Positions 1 to 8,477 of a DNA stretch of 64,000 bases are shown in pieces. The position numbers and the translations under genes were made by a program. Under the pieces are notes generated by a model. It was given only the letters and a program-made list of their open reading frames with translations, was not told the origin of the DNA and did no database searches. The stretch comes from Pullichristensenella sp002068815 (GTDB taxonomy: Bacteria > Bacillota > Clostridia > Christensenellales > Aristaeellaceae), in contig JAXGXF010000003.1 of assembly GCA_040772885.1 (NCBI GenBank), forward strand, positions 204,647-268,646, in the 5' to 3' direction. Numbering within the stretch: the first letter of the stretch is position 1; the number at the start of each line of letters is the position of its first letter.

Positions 1-946
1 GCGAAAGGATTCCGAGCTTCCGGAACAGTATGATGAAAAAATCGTGCACGAGGTACGCGCCGAAGCAGAGCTTCGAGAGCGTGCCGACCGCCCGCGCAAC
101 GCGCGGCGAGGGGGCGCTGTGTTCAAACCGGCGCTTGACAAGCAGGAAAATGCTCGCCGAGACAAACGCCGTGTTGGGAAGCAGGTTGTGTATGAGCGCC
201 TCCGTCGCCGAACCCGAGCGCAAGCTGAGGTAGAGCGTGCCCCCGACCGTGAAGGCGAGCGAGAGCGCGCCGAGCGCATGGAGCGCGCGCACGGCGCAAG
301 CGGGAAGTTGGTAGTTCGCCAGATAGTGCCCCAGCACGAAAAACCCCGCGTAACCCAGCGCCGTATGGAACGCCACCTTGCTCCGGAACGACGAAACGAG
401 CCGGGCGAGCGGGCCGGAAACGCACAGCAAGTTGAGCGCCAGTTCAAACACAAACCAAAGCGCGAGAAAGTACTCCGCCGTGCGCCTGGACCGGCAGATG
501 ACGCGCAGCAGCGGGGAAGCGATGTACAGTCCAACGATCATGTACATAAACCACAGGTGGTAGTGCCCGCGGATGGCGAGCTTGACTATTTTTAAAAGGG
601 AGGCCGCGCCGATCGGGTTCCGGGAAAGGACCGTGTAGGCCGCGTAGAGCGTCGCCCAGAACACATACGCGGTCACGAGCCTGAGAATTTTTTGAAAATA
701 CAGCTTTTTGAGCGAATACTCGCGATTGCCGTCCAGCAGAAACGCGCCGGAGATCATCACAAACACGGGGACGCAGAAGCGGACGAGGCCTTGATAGAAG
801 TTGGAGATGTTCCAATTGAGCGAGCCGACCGCGGCGGTCAGGAACTTCTGCGCGTTTATGTGCAGGAGCACCATCGCGAAGATGCTCAGTATCCGAAGCA
901 GATCAAAGTAGAGAACCCGGCCTGCCGGCTGCCGCTCCTCTGGCAT
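1..946 (-). CDS. Acyltransferase-3 family membrane protein, C-terminus beyond the window
   Basis: The frame opens at ATG 946 and runs off the left edge after 315 codons without a stop. The N-terminus FDLLRILSIFAMVLLHIN, with Arg18 and His29, is the usual first helix of acyltransferase-3 (OafA/YrhL-like) proteins. The motif VMISGAFLL and the segment HLWFMYMIVGLYIASPLL also fit the family, and about nine hydrophobic helices are visible. Family members move acetyl or other acyl groups onto extracytoplasmic sugars or cell-envelope polymers; the substrate here is unknown. An AGAGGGA ribosome binding site lies 8 bases before the ATG, and a promoter is at 989-1017. It points away from gyrA and is probably transcribed separately, because a terminator and its own promoter lie between them. 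Confidence 0.85.
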   Translation of the reverse strand, partial: MPEERQPAGRVLYFDLLRILSIFAMVLLHINAQKFLTAAVGSLNWNISNFYQGLVRFCVPVFVMISGAFLLDGNREYSLKKLYFQKILRLVTAYVFWATLYAAYTVLSRNPIGAASLLKIVKLAIRGHYHLWFMYMIVGLYIASPLLRVICRSRRTAEYFLALWFVFELALNLLCVSGPLARLVSSFRSKVAFHTALGYAGFFVLGHYLANYQLPACAVRALHALGALSLAFTVGGTLYLSLRSGSATEALIHNLLPNTAFVSASIFLLVKRRFEHSAPSPRVARAVGTLSKLCFGAYLVHDFFIILFRKLGILS

Positions 947-988
947 GGATTTTCCCTCTTTTCGTCAGCGTCTTTTGTGGGTAGAACC

Positions 989-1017
989 AGTATAGCACAC
1001 GCAGGCATCGGGGACAA
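989..1017 (-). promoter_or_regulatory. Promoter of the acyltransferase gene
   Basis: On the minus strand TTGTCC is followed after 17 bases by TATACT, with TGTGC directly before the -10 (extended -10). The distance to the ATG at 946 is about 35 bases after the expected start of transcription. Confidence 0.7.
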
Positions 1018-1039
1018 GCCTAATGCGGAAACAATTGCG

Positions 1040-1180
1040 TCAGCCGAGCTTGACGCCGCAGATCGGCTCGCCGGAGGGGTCGATGTAGCCCTCGCACCGC
1101 CCTGCAGCACCCCCGCGAGGCCGCCGTCAAAGGGCGCCGCGCGTCAGAAGCACCGCCGCCAGAAGCGGGAACGAAGGCAA
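1040..1180 (-). pseudogene. Possible remnant of a small protein gene between gyrA and the acyltransferase
   Basis: On the minus strand a TTG at 1180, after GGAGAAATAC, opens a frame that starts with a hydrophobic stretch (PSFPLLAAVLLTRGAL), meets TGA at 1127-1129 and continues in the same frame to CEGYIDPSGEPICGVKLG and a stop at 1040. A neighbouring frame across the interruption reads PFDGGLAGVLQG. The pieces look protein-like and could be an eroded small lipoprotein or membrane-protein gene with frameshifts. The stretch is short and chance cannot be excluded. Confidence 0.25.
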
Positions 1181-1200
1181 TGATAACGCAGTATTTCTCC

Positions 1201-1240
1201 AAGAACAACAAAAGAAAGCGCGCCGCCCGGGCGCGCTTTC
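1201..1240 (-). terminator. Intrinsic terminator of gyrA
   Basis: A perfect 11-bp stem (1214-1224 with 1230-1240, loop GCCCG) lies 18 bases after the gyrA stop and is followed on the minus strand by a T-rich run (TTTTGTTGTTCTT). Confidence 0.8.
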
Positions 1241-1257
1241 CGTTTAGAAACTCTTCC

Positions 1258-3738
1258 CTATTCCTCCCCGCTCTCCGCGCAGGAGCAGTTGTCCCCCTCG
1301 TCCTCCTCCTCGGCCTCGGCGCGGGCGACGCAGACGACCTTACAGTTCTCCTGGACGCGCATGATGCGCACGCCCTGCGTGTTGCGGCCGAGCGTCGAGA
1401 CGGCGCTGACGGGGGTGCGAATGACGGTTCCGTCGTCGGTGATGATCAGGATGTCCTCGTCCTCGGAGACGAGCAATTGACCGGCGAGCAGGCCGTTCTT
1501 TTCGGTCAAATTCATCGCCTTGATGCCCTTGCCGCCGCGGCCCTGCACGCGGTACTCCTCGATCTCGGTGCGCTTGCCGTAGCCGAGCTCGGTGATCGAG
1601 AGCACCTGCGCGCCGACCTCGACGATCGACATCGCGACGACCTCGTCGTCCTCGTCCAATTCGATCGACTTGACGCCCATCGCGGCGCGCCCGATCGGGC
1701 GCATGTCGGTCTCCTCGAAGCGAATCGCCATGCCGCGCCGGGTGCCCAGCAGCACGTCGCGGGTTCCGTCGGTCAGCGCGACGCCGATGAGATCATCATC
1801 TTCGCGCAAAACAATTGCGATCAATCCCGAGCGCCTAAGGTTCACAAACTCCGAGAGCTCGGTGCGCTTGATGGTGCCCTTCCGGGTCGCCATGATCAGG
1901 TAGTGCCCCGCGACCTTCTCGGCGGGCACCGGCAGCATCGCCTGCACCTTCTCGCCGCCCTCGAGCTGCAACAGGTTCACGATCGCCGTGCCGCGCGCGG
2001 TGCGCCCGGCCTCGGGAATCTCGTAGCAGTTCAGCTGGTACGCGCGGCCGCGGTTTGTAAAGAACATGATCGGGTCGTGCGTCGAGGTGACGTAGAGCTG
2101 CTCGACGAAGTCCTCCTCGCGCGTGGCGGTGCCGATGATCCCCTTGCCGCCGCGCCGCTGCGCGCGGTAGGTCGCCTTCGGCAGGCGCTTGACGTAGCCG
2201 TAGTGCGTCAGCGTGATCACCATGTCCTCCTCCTGGATCAGATCGAGCATGTCGATCTCGCCGTCGAGCGCCGAAATCTCGGTCCTGCGGCCGTCGGAGA
2301 AACGCTGCCGAATCTCGAGGATTTCGGACTTTACGATGTCGAGCACCATGCGCTCGCTCTCGAGCACCTGCCGGTAGTAGGCGATCAATTTTTGCAGCTC
2401 TGCGAACTCCTCCTCGACCCTCTCGCGCTCGAGGCCGGTCAGCCGCGCGAGCCGCATGTCGAGTATCGCCTGCGCCTGCTTTTCCGACAGCCCGAACTTC
2501 TCCGTCAGCCCGGCCTTCGCCTCGGGGATCGTCCGGGACGCGCGCAGAAGAGCGATGACCTCGTCGATGTGGTCGAGCGCGATCAGCAGGCCCTCCAGGA
2601 TGTGGCTGCGCGCCTCGGCCTTGTCGAGCTCGTAGCGCGTGCGGCGGCGGATGACGTCCTCCTGATGCTTGAGGTAGTGGAAGATCGCCTGCTTCAAGGA
2701 CAGTATCTTCGGCTCGCCGTCGACCAGCGCAAGCATGATCGCGCCGAACGTGTCCTGCAGCTGCGTGTGCTTGTACAGGTAATTCAATACGACGTTCGCG
2801 TTCACGTCGCGCTTCAATTCGATCACGATGCGCATGCCGCTGCGATCGCTCTCGTCGCGTATGTCGGAGATGCCGTCGACGCGCTTCTCGTGCACGAGTT
2901 CCGCGATCTTCTCGATCAGCCGCGCCTTGTTGACCATGTAGGGGATTTCCGTCACGACGATGCGCTGGCGGTTGCCGGCCATCTCCTCGATCTCGCTCTT
3001 CGCGCGCACGACGATGCGGCCGCGGCCCTCGTGGTACGCGTCGTAGATGCCGCGCCGGCCGAGGGTCACGCCGCCGGTCGGGAAGTCCGGCCCCTTGACA
3101 AACTGCATCAATTCGTCGATCGAGCAGTCCGGGTGGTCGATCATGTGGACGACGCCGTCGATCACCTCGCCGAGATTATGAGGCGGTATGTTCGTCGCCA
3201 TGCCGACCGCGATGCCGGAGGAGCCGTTCACCAGCAGGTTCGGGAAGCGGGACGGCAGCACCTCCGGCTGCATCAGCGTCTCGTCGAAGTTCGGGTAGAA
3301 GTCGACGGTCTCCTTGTCGAGGTCGCGGATCATCTCCATCGAGAGCTTCGAAAGCCGGGCCTCGGTGTATCGCATCGCGGCCGCGCCGTCGCCGTCGACG
3401 GAGCCGAAGTTGCCCTGCCCCTCGACGAGCAGCCCGCGCGTCGAGAAGTCCTGCGCCAAACGCACCATCGCGTCGTAGACGGAGCTGTCGCCGTGCGGGT
3501 GGTATTTTCCCATGCAGTCGCCGACGATGCGCGCGGACTTCCGAAACGGCTTGTCCGGCGTCACGCCGAGTTCCATCATGGAGTAGAGGATGCGCCTGTG
3601 CACGGGCTTCAGGCCGTCCCGGACGTCCGGCAGCGCGCGGCTGACGATGACGGCCATCGCGTAGGACATGAACGACCGCTTTAAATCTTCCTCGATGTCG
3701 ATCGGCGTGAGATTGCCGATGTTCAGTTCCTCAGACAT
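1258..3738 (-). CDS. gyrA: DNA gyrase subunit A
   Basis: The 826-residue protein is the breakage-reunion subunit of gyrase, which introduces negative supercoils as an A2B2 tetramer. The N-terminus DIEEDLKRSFMSYAMAVIVS is typical. The quinolone-resistance region reads HPHGDSSVYDAM (Ser85 and Asp89 correspond to Ser83 and Asp87 of E. coli, so no classical resistance change is seen). The catalytic tyrosine is Tyr124 in AMRYTEA. The C-terminal beta-pinwheel begins with the gyrase box QRRGGKG near residue 525, which separates gyrase from topoisomerase IV ParC. The tail is acidic (EEEDEGDN). Start ATG 3738 has a strong AAAGGAGG site and lies 14 bases after the gyrB stop, so the two genes form one operon in the usual order. 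Confidence 0.98.
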   Translation of the reverse strand: MSEELNIGNLTPIDIEEDLKRSFMSYAMAVIVSRALPDVRDGLKPVHRRILYSMMELGVTPDKPFRKSARIVGDCMGKYHPHGDSSVYDAMVRLAQDFSTRGLLVEGQGNFGSVDGDGAAAMRYTEARLSKLSMEMIRDLDKETVDFYPNFDETLMQPEVLPSRFPNLLVNGSSGIAVGMATNIPPHNLGEVIDGVVHMIDHPDCSIDELMQFVKGPDFPTGGVTLGRRGIYDAYHEGRGRIVVRAKSEIEEMAGNRQRIVVTEIPYMVNKARLIEKIAELVHEKRVDGISDIRDESDRSGMRIVIELKRDVNANVVLNYLYKHTQLQDTFGAIMLALVDGEPKILSLKQAIFHYLKHQEDVIRRRTRYELDKAEARSHILEGLLIALDHIDEVIALLRASRTIPEAKAGLTEKFGLSEKQAQAILDMRLARLTGLERERVEEEFAELQKLIAYYRQVLESERMVLDIVKSEILEIRQRFSDGRRTEISALDGEIDMLDLIQEEDMVITLTHYGYVKRLPKATYRAQRRGGKGIIGTATREEDFVEQLYVTSTHDPIMFFTNRGRAYQLNCYEIPEAGRTARGTAIVNLLQLEGGEKVQAMLPVPAEKVAGHYLIMATRKGTIKRTELSEFVNLRRSGLIAIVLREDDDLIGVALTDGTRDVLLGTRRGMAIRFEETDMRPIGRAAMGVKSIELDEDDEVVAMSIVEVGAQVLSITELGYGKRTEIEEYRVQGRGGKGIKAMNLTEKNGLLAGQLLVSEDEDILIITDDGTVIRTPVSAVSTLGRNTQGVRIMRVQENCKVVCVARAEAEEEDEGDNCSCAESGEE

Positions 3739-3752
3739 ATCCCGCGCCTCCT

Positions 3753-5687
3753 TTAAATGTCAAGGTCCGCGACGAGCTTGCAGTTTTGCTCGATGAACTC
3801 GCGCCGGGGCTCGACCTGATCGCCCATGAGCAGCGTGAACATCTCGTCGGCGGCGATCGCGTCCTTCATCTCGACGCGGTACATGCTGCGCGTCTCGGGG
3901 TTCATCGTCGTCTCCCAGAGCTGCTCGGGGTTCATCTCGCCCAGGCCCTTGTACCGCTGTATCGAGGGCTTCGCGTCGCGGCCCATCTCGTCGAGCAATT
4001 TCTGCAGCTCCTCGTCCGTGTAGACGTATTTCTCGGACTTTCCGCGGCTGACCTTGTAAAGCGGCGGGCGCGCGATGTAGACGTAGCCATCCTCGATCAA
4101 CTTCGGCATGTGCCGGTAGAAGAACGTGAGCAGCAATATGCGTATGTGGCTCCCGTCGACGTCGGCGTCCGTCATGCAGACGATGCGGTGGTAGCGCAAT
4201 TTCGCTGGGTCGAAGTCCTGCCCGAAGCCGCCGCCGAACGCAGTGATCATCGCCTTGATCTCGGCGTTTGCGAGCACCCTGTCCATCCTGGTCTTTTCGA
4301 CGTTCAGAATCTTTCCGCGAAGCGGCAATATCGCCTGAAAGTGCCGGTCGCGGCCGGACTTCGCGGAACCTCCGGCGGAGTCGCCCTCGACCAGGAATAT
4401 CTCGCACTTCGCCGGGTCGCGCTCGGAGCAGTCGGCGAGCTTTCCGGGCAGCGCCGCGGACTCGAGCGCGGTCTTGCGCCGGGTCAGGTCGCGCGCCTTG
4501 CGCGCCGCCTCGCGCGCGCGGGACGCCTGCAGGCACTTGTCGAGCACCGCGCGCGCCTCGGCGGGGTGCTCCTCGAAGTGCGTCGCGAGCTTCTCGGCGA
4601 CCATCGAATCCACGAGCGTGCGCATCTCGCTGTTTCCGAGCTTCGACTTCGTCTGGCCCTCGAACTGCGGCTCGACGAGCTTCACGGACACGATCGCCGT
4701 CAGCCCCTCGCGCACGTCCTCGCCGGTCAGGTTCTGGTCGCTCGGCTTCAGGATGCCGTTCTTGCGGCCGTAGTCGTTGATGACGCGCGTGAGCGCCGTC
4801 CGAAAGCCCATCAGGTGCGTGCCGCCCTCGGGCGTGTGTATGTTGTTCGCGAACGAGAACGTGCTCTCGTTGTAGCCGTCGTTCCACTGCAGCGCGACCT
4901 CGACGGTCGAGCCGTTCCGGACGCCCTCGATGTAGATCGGCTTCTTCGAGAGCGGCGTCTTGTGCTGGTTTAAGTACTCGACGAACGACACGATGCCGCC
5001 CTCGTAGTGGTACACGCGCTCGTTGACCGGTTCGGTCCGCTCGTCGCGCAAGGTGATCCGTATGCCCTTGTTCAAAAACGCCATCTCGCGGAAGCGGGTT
5101 TTCAGAACGTCGAAGCTGAACAGGCCCGTCTCGAAGATGCCGGGCTCCGGGCATTCGCCGGTGCGCACGTCCGGCCAGAATTGTATGACGGTTCCGGTCC
5201 GCTCCGTCGCCCCGACGATTTTCAGATCATAGAGGATTTTGCCGCGCGAATATTCCTGCTGATAGAGATTTCCGTCCTGATGGACGTTGACCGTCAGATG
5301 GCTCGACAGCGCGTTGACGACCGACGCGCCGACGCCGTGCAATCCTCCGGACACCTTGTAGCCGGAGCCTCCGAATTTGCCGCCCGCGTGCAGCATCGTC
5401 AGGCACACCTCGACCGCGGGGCGGCCCACCTTTGGGTGGATGCCGACCGGGAAGCCGCGGCCGTTGTCCTCGACGGACACGGAGCCGTCCCTGTGAAGCG
5501 TGACAAGAATGGTGTCGCAGAAGCCCGCGAGCGCCTCGTCGATGGCGTTGTCCACGATTTCGTACACGAGGTGGTGCAGCCCCCGCTCGTCGGTCGAGCC
5601 GATGTACATTCCCGGTCGGCGCCTTACGGCTTCGAGGCCCTCCAGAACCTGTATCTGGCTCTCGTCATAGTGGTGTTCGCTGTGCAT
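3753..5687 (-). CDS. gyrB: DNA gyrase subunit B
   Basis: The 644-residue ATPase subunit of gyrase. The GHKL ATPase motifs are EIVDNAIDEAL, DNGRGFPVGIHPK and GLHGVGASVVNALS. The TOPRIM part has EGDSAGGSAKSGRD near residue 434 and TDADVDGSHIR near residue 507, and the end carries QRYKGLGEMNP. The length is that of Gram-positive GyrB, without the enterobacterial insert. ATG 5687 (MHSEHHYDESQ) is chosen because GAAGGGG precedes it at good distance. The frame is open for 49 more codons upstream, but that stretch crosses the promoter and resembles no GyrB N-terminus. First gene of the gyrB-gyrA operon. Confidence 0.98.
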   Translation of the reverse strand: MHSEHHYDESQIQVLEGLEAVRRRPGMYIGSTDERGLHHLVYEIVDNAIDEALAGFCDTILVTLHRDGSVSVEDNGRGFPVGIHPKVGRPAVEVCLTMLHAGGKFGGSGYKVSGGLHGVGASVVNALSSHLTVNVHQDGNLYQQEYSRGKILYDLKIVGATERTGTVIQFWPDVRTGECPEPGIFETGLFSFDVLKTRFREMAFLNKGIRITLRDERTEPVNERVYHYEGGIVSFVEYLNQHKTPLSKKPIYIEGVRNGSTVEVALQWNDGYNESTFSFANNIHTPEGGTHLMGFRTALTRVINDYGRKNGILKPSDQNLTGEDVREGLTAIVSVKLVEPQFEGQTKSKLGNSEMRTLVDSMVAEKLATHFEEHPAEARAVLDKCLQASRAREAARKARDLTRRKTALESAALPGKLADCSERDPAKCEIFLVEGDSAGGSAKSGRDRHFQAILPLRGKILNVEKTRMDRVLANAEIKAMITAFGGGFGQDFDPAKLRYHRIVCMTDADVDGSHIRILLLTFFYRHMPKLIEDGYVYIARPPLYKVSRGKSEKYVYTDEELQKLLDEMGRDAKPSIQRYKGLGEMNPEQLWETTMNPETRSMYRVEMKDAIAADEMFTLLMGDQVEPRREFIEQNCKLVADLDI

Positions 5688-5732
5688 ACATGCCTGCCCC
5701 TTCAAGTTTTCCGGATATTTCCCTACTATAAT

Positions 5733-5764
5733 AGTATAGCACATTTCGGCGCAGTTAGCCAGAG
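5733..5764 (-). promoter_or_regulatory. Promoter of gyrBA (extended -10)
   Basis: The minus strand reads TGTGCTATACT, an extended -10 about 50 bases before the gyrB start. The -35 region is weak (TGGCTA at 17 bases). A second TATTATAG directly follows. Confidence 0.6.
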
Positions 5765-5807
5765 GAAACTCAGGCGTTGCAAACTTTAACAGCCCGCGTT
5801 TTTGGGT

Positions 5808-5835
5808 TTGCTTTTTGGAAAGAATATGGTACAAT
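5808..5835 (+). promoter_or_regulatory. Promoter of the secreted peptidoglycan-binding protein gene
   Basis: TTGCTT, a 16-bp spacer and TACAAT preceded by TGG. The transcript would start near 5842, which rules out the upstream in-frame TTG at 5802 as translation start. Confidence 0.65.
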
Positions 5836-5870
5836 CATTGTCGGAGAATGGTGCAAAGAGGGGTAAGGAG

Positions 5871-7004
5871 ATGCTGAAAAAGACACTCTTGATGCTGTGC
5901 GTTTTGGCGGTGCTGCTTTCGGGCGCGGGGGCCTATGCGAAGATCAACTGGTCGGTCAAGGCGCCGGAGGACGGCGCGGCGGACGCGCTTCCGGGCGGCG
6001 TCGGGCTGCTCTTCGACCGGAACGGCATTCGGCTCGAGGTCACCTCGATCGAGTTCCGCAGCGGGGAGCTGCCGAATCTGCACTTCGACGTATGGATCGA
6101 AAACGAATCCGGCGGCACGCTGAACCTGCACTTTGACGACGTCTACGTCGACGGCGAGGAGGTCAACGGCATCGGCATCTACGACCTCGCCTCCGGGAAA
6201 TCGATCCCCGAGTATTTCTTCCTCGAGCCGTTCGAGGGGCAGAGCGAGGAGATTCTCCGGAACCCGCGCGAGATATCGTTCAACATCCGCGTGCAGTTCG
6301 ACTCGACCGGCGCCGACTTCTTCACGCAGCCGTGCCGCATGACCGGGCCGCTGAGCATGGCGGCGGCGACCGCGTACCCGACCGTCCAACCGACGGCCGC
6401 GCCGGACTACCCGTGGCTCGAGAAGGGCGACGAGGGGAGCGACGTGCGAAGGCTGCAGCTCGCGCTGATCTCGCTGGGCTACCTGTCCGGCACCGCGGAC
6501 GGCGTCTACGGGAACCAGACCGCACAGGCCGTGTACGACTTCCGCAAGCAGAACGGGCTGCTCATCGGCATCTACGACGACGAGGCGTCGCCCGACGTGC
6601 AGGCGGTGCTGTTCGGAGGCTACGCGGAGCCGTACACAGAGCCCCCGTTCTCACTCGAAATCTTCGCCGGGTCGAACGCCCAGTGGGAGGATGTGTCGGG
6701 CGACAGGCTCAAGATACACGTGCAGGTGCGAAACGTCGCGAAGTACCGGACCGTCAAGGCGTTCGAGCTCTACATGTACGCGACCGACGTCTGGGGCGAG
6801 CCCATCTACGGCGAGGATCAGGTCTACTACGCGACGACGACGAAGAACATAGGCCCCGGAAAGACCGCCTACAGCGACTACATGGTCATTTCGGACAGGA
6901 GCCGGATCGACAAGGTTTACGTCGGCATCAGCAAGATCGTCTACACAAACGGCACGGTCGAGGAGCCGTCGAGCGTGGAGTACTGGAGCTGGGAGATCTG
7001 GTAG
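5871..7004 (+). CDS. Secreted protein with a peptidoglycan-binding domain
   Basis: The 377-residue protein starts with a clear signal peptide (MLKKTLLMLCVLAVLLSGAG, cut after AYA near residue 23). Residues about 30-160 form a beta-rich domain I cannot name. Residues about 181-247 are a type 1 peptidoglycan-binding domain (EKGDEGSDVRRLQLALISLG, then DGVYGNQTAQAVYDFRKQ). The C-terminal part from about residue 260 is another beta-rich domain ending in EYWSWEIW. A role in the cell wall is inferred from export plus the binding domain; no catalytic domain is seen. ATG 5871 fits the promoter, a GAGGGG site and the signal peptide. The gene is divergent from gyrB and monocistronic. Confidence 0.8.
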   Translation: MLKKTLLMLCVLAVLLSGAGAYAKINWSVKAPEDGAADALPGGVGLLFDRNGIRLEVTSIEFRSGELPNLHFDVWIENESGGTLNLHFDDVYVDGEEVNGIGIYDLASGKSIPEYFFLEPFEGQSEEILRNPREISFNIRVQFDSTGADFFTQPCRMTGPLSMAAATAYPTVQPTAAPDYPWLEKGDEGSDVRRLQLALISLGYLSGTADGVYGNQTAQAVYDFRKQNGLLIGIYDDEASPDVQAVLFGGYAEPYTEPPFSLEIFAGSNAQWEDVSGDRLKIHVQVRNVAKYRTVKAFELYMYATDVWGEPIYGEDQVYYATTTKNIGPGKTAYSDYMVISDRSRIDKVYVGISKIVYTNGTVEEPSSVEYWSWEIW

Positions 7005-7007
7005 ACG

Positions 7008-7035
7008 GCATCAAAAAACCGCGGGTTTTTGATGC
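7008..7035. terminator. Terminator-like hairpin after the peptidoglycan-binding protein gene
   Basis: GCATCAAAAAACC (7008-7020) pairs with GGTTTTTGATGC (7024-7035), starting 4 bases after the stop codon. The symmetric A/T runs would let it work on both strands. Confidence 0.6.
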
Positions 7036-7044
7036 GCAGGGGCC

Positions 7045-7167
7045 GGTCGCCTGAAATTCTCTCGAATTTCCGTGCGGCGACCGGAGGGGGTGGGCATTTT
7101 TCTCCGCCAACGCAAGCGTTGGCTCCCAAAAAATGCCGCGAAGCCGACGTACACGCCGTCGGCTTCG
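7045..7167. repeat. Three consecutive hairpins between convergent genes
   Basis: Hairpin 1 has outer arms GGTCGCC (7045-7051) and GGCGACC (7076-7082) with an inner GAAATTC/GAATTTC pair. Hairpin 2 has outer arms GGCATTTTT and AAAAATGCC (7093-7101, 7129-7137) and inner CCAACGC/GCGTTGG. Hairpin 3 is CGAAGCCGAC/GTCGGCTTCG (7139-7148, 7158-7167). On the minus strand the last is followed by a T6 run and could end ackA transcription. Nested palindromes of this style recur in the window (26.9 kb, tatD). Confidence 0.6.
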
Positions 7168-7247
7168 ATTTTACAGGCGGTTCTGCAATCCATTGTTGAT
7201 AATCCGGGGGCCGCGCCGCGCGACCCTCGTTTTTTGCGTTTTGGGGA

Positions 7248-8444
7248 TTACTTCCCGATCAACTCCAGCGTATCCCTCGCGATCGAGATCTCCTCGTTCG
7301 TCGGGATGACCCAGACCTGCACTGTGCTGTCCGGCGCGGAGATCGGGCCCTCGGCGGCGCGGGTTGAATCGTTCGCCGCCGGGTCGAGCTTCACGCCCAG
7401 GAACTCGAGCCCCTCGAGGATCAGCGCGCGCGCGCGGCAGTCGTTCTCGCCGATGCCGGCGGTGAAGACGATCGCGTCGAGCCCGCCCATCGCGGCGGCG
7501 TAGGCGCCGATGTACTTGCGGATGCGGTACGCCCAGATGTCGATCGTGATCTTCGCCATCTCGTTTCCGGCGTTCGCGGCGGCCCAGACGTCGCGCATGT
7601 CGCTCGACACGCCGGACAGGCCCAGAAGCCCCGACTTCTTGTTCAGGAAGTTCACGACCTCGCCGACGGTCATGTGCTCGCTGTCGGCGATGTACTCGAC
7701 GATCGCGGGGTCGACGTCGCCCGAGCGCGTGCCCATGAGGACGCCCTCGAGAGGCGTCAGGCCCATCGACGTGTCGACGCACTTGCCGTTGACGCAGGCG
7801 CTCAAGGACGAGCCGTTCCCGAGGTGGCAGACGACGATCTTGCTCTCCTTGCCGGTAAACCCGAGCAGCTCGACCGCGCGCGCGGAGACGAAGCGGTGGC
7901 TCGTGCCGTGGAAGCCGTAGCGGCGGATGTGGTGCTTTTTATAGAACTCATAGGGCACGCCGTAGAGGTACGCCTTCTTCGGCATCGTCTGGTGGAACGC
8001 CGTGTCGAACACCGCGACCATCGGCGTATTCGGCATGACCGCCTGGCACGCGCGTATGCCCATCAGATTCGCCGGGTTGTGCAGGGGCCCGAGCGGGATG
8101 TACTCCTCGATCGCGTCGATGACCGGCTGCGTGATGATGCAGGACGCGGTGAACTTCTCGCCGCCGTGCAGCACGCGGTGGCCGACCGCGGCGATCTCCG
8201 AGATCGACGAGATCGCGCCGTGGTCCTCGTCGAGCAGCGCCTCGAGCACGACGCCCATCGCCTGCGTGTGGTCGCGGATGTCCTTGTCGAGCGTGAACTT
8301 GCCGTCGCCGAAGCTGTGGCAGAGCTTGCCGCCGGGGATGCCGATGCGCTCGACGATGCCCTTGGCGAGGATCGACTCGTCGGTCATGTCGATCAATTGG
8401 TATTTCAGGGAGGACGATCCGGCGTTGATGATCAGTATTTTCAT
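7248..8444 (-). CDS. ackA: Acetate kinase
   Basis: The 398-residue enzyme converts acetyl phosphate and ADP to acetate and ATP, the energy-conserving last step of acetate fermentation. The N-terminus KILIINAGSSSLKYQL is the family's phosphate-binding signature. GFHGTSHRFVSARA and CHLGNGSSLSACVNG follow, with TSMGLTPLEGVLMGTRSGD after that. The length is normal. ATG 8444 has a GAGGAGA site. It lies 33 bases after pta on the same strand, the usual pta-ackA operon, which with nifJ in this window gives a route from pyruvate to acetate and ATP. Confidence 0.97.
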   Translation of the reverse strand: MKILIINAGSSSLKYQLIDMTDESILAKGIVERIGIPGGKLCHSFGDGKFTLDKDIRDHTQAMGVVLEALLDEDHGAISSISEIAAVGHRVLHGGEKFTASCIITQPVIDAIEEYIPLGPLHNPANLMGIRACQAVMPNTPMVAVFDTAFHQTMPKKAYLYGVPYEFYKKHHIRRYGFHGTSHRFVSARAVELLGFTGKESKIVVCHLGNGSSLSACVNGKCVDTSMGLTPLEGVLMGTRSGDVDPAIVEYIADSEHMTVGEVVNFLNKKSGLLGLSGVSSDMRDVWAAANAGNEMAKITIDIWAYRIRKYIGAYAAAMGGLDAIVFTAGIGENDCRARALILEGLEFLGVKLDPAANDSTRAAEGPISAPDSTVQVWVIPTNEEISIARDTLELIGK

Positions 8445-8477
8445 ATGTTTCTCCTCGCTTCGCGGGAATTTGGGGCT

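Noticed and set aside
1127..1129. TGA read as selenocysteine in the small frame at 1040-1180
   Set aside because: There is no conserved redox context around it and no selenocysteine insertion hairpin was recognised; decay or chance is simpler.
1258..3738. Topoisomerase IV subunit ParC instead of GyrA
   Set aside because: The gyrase box QRRGGKG and the gyrB-gyrA operon order favour gyrase.
5688..5834. An N-terminal extension of GyrB by 49 residues
   Set aside because: The stretch contains the promoter, resembles no GyrB, and the ATG at 5687 has its own GAAGGGG site.
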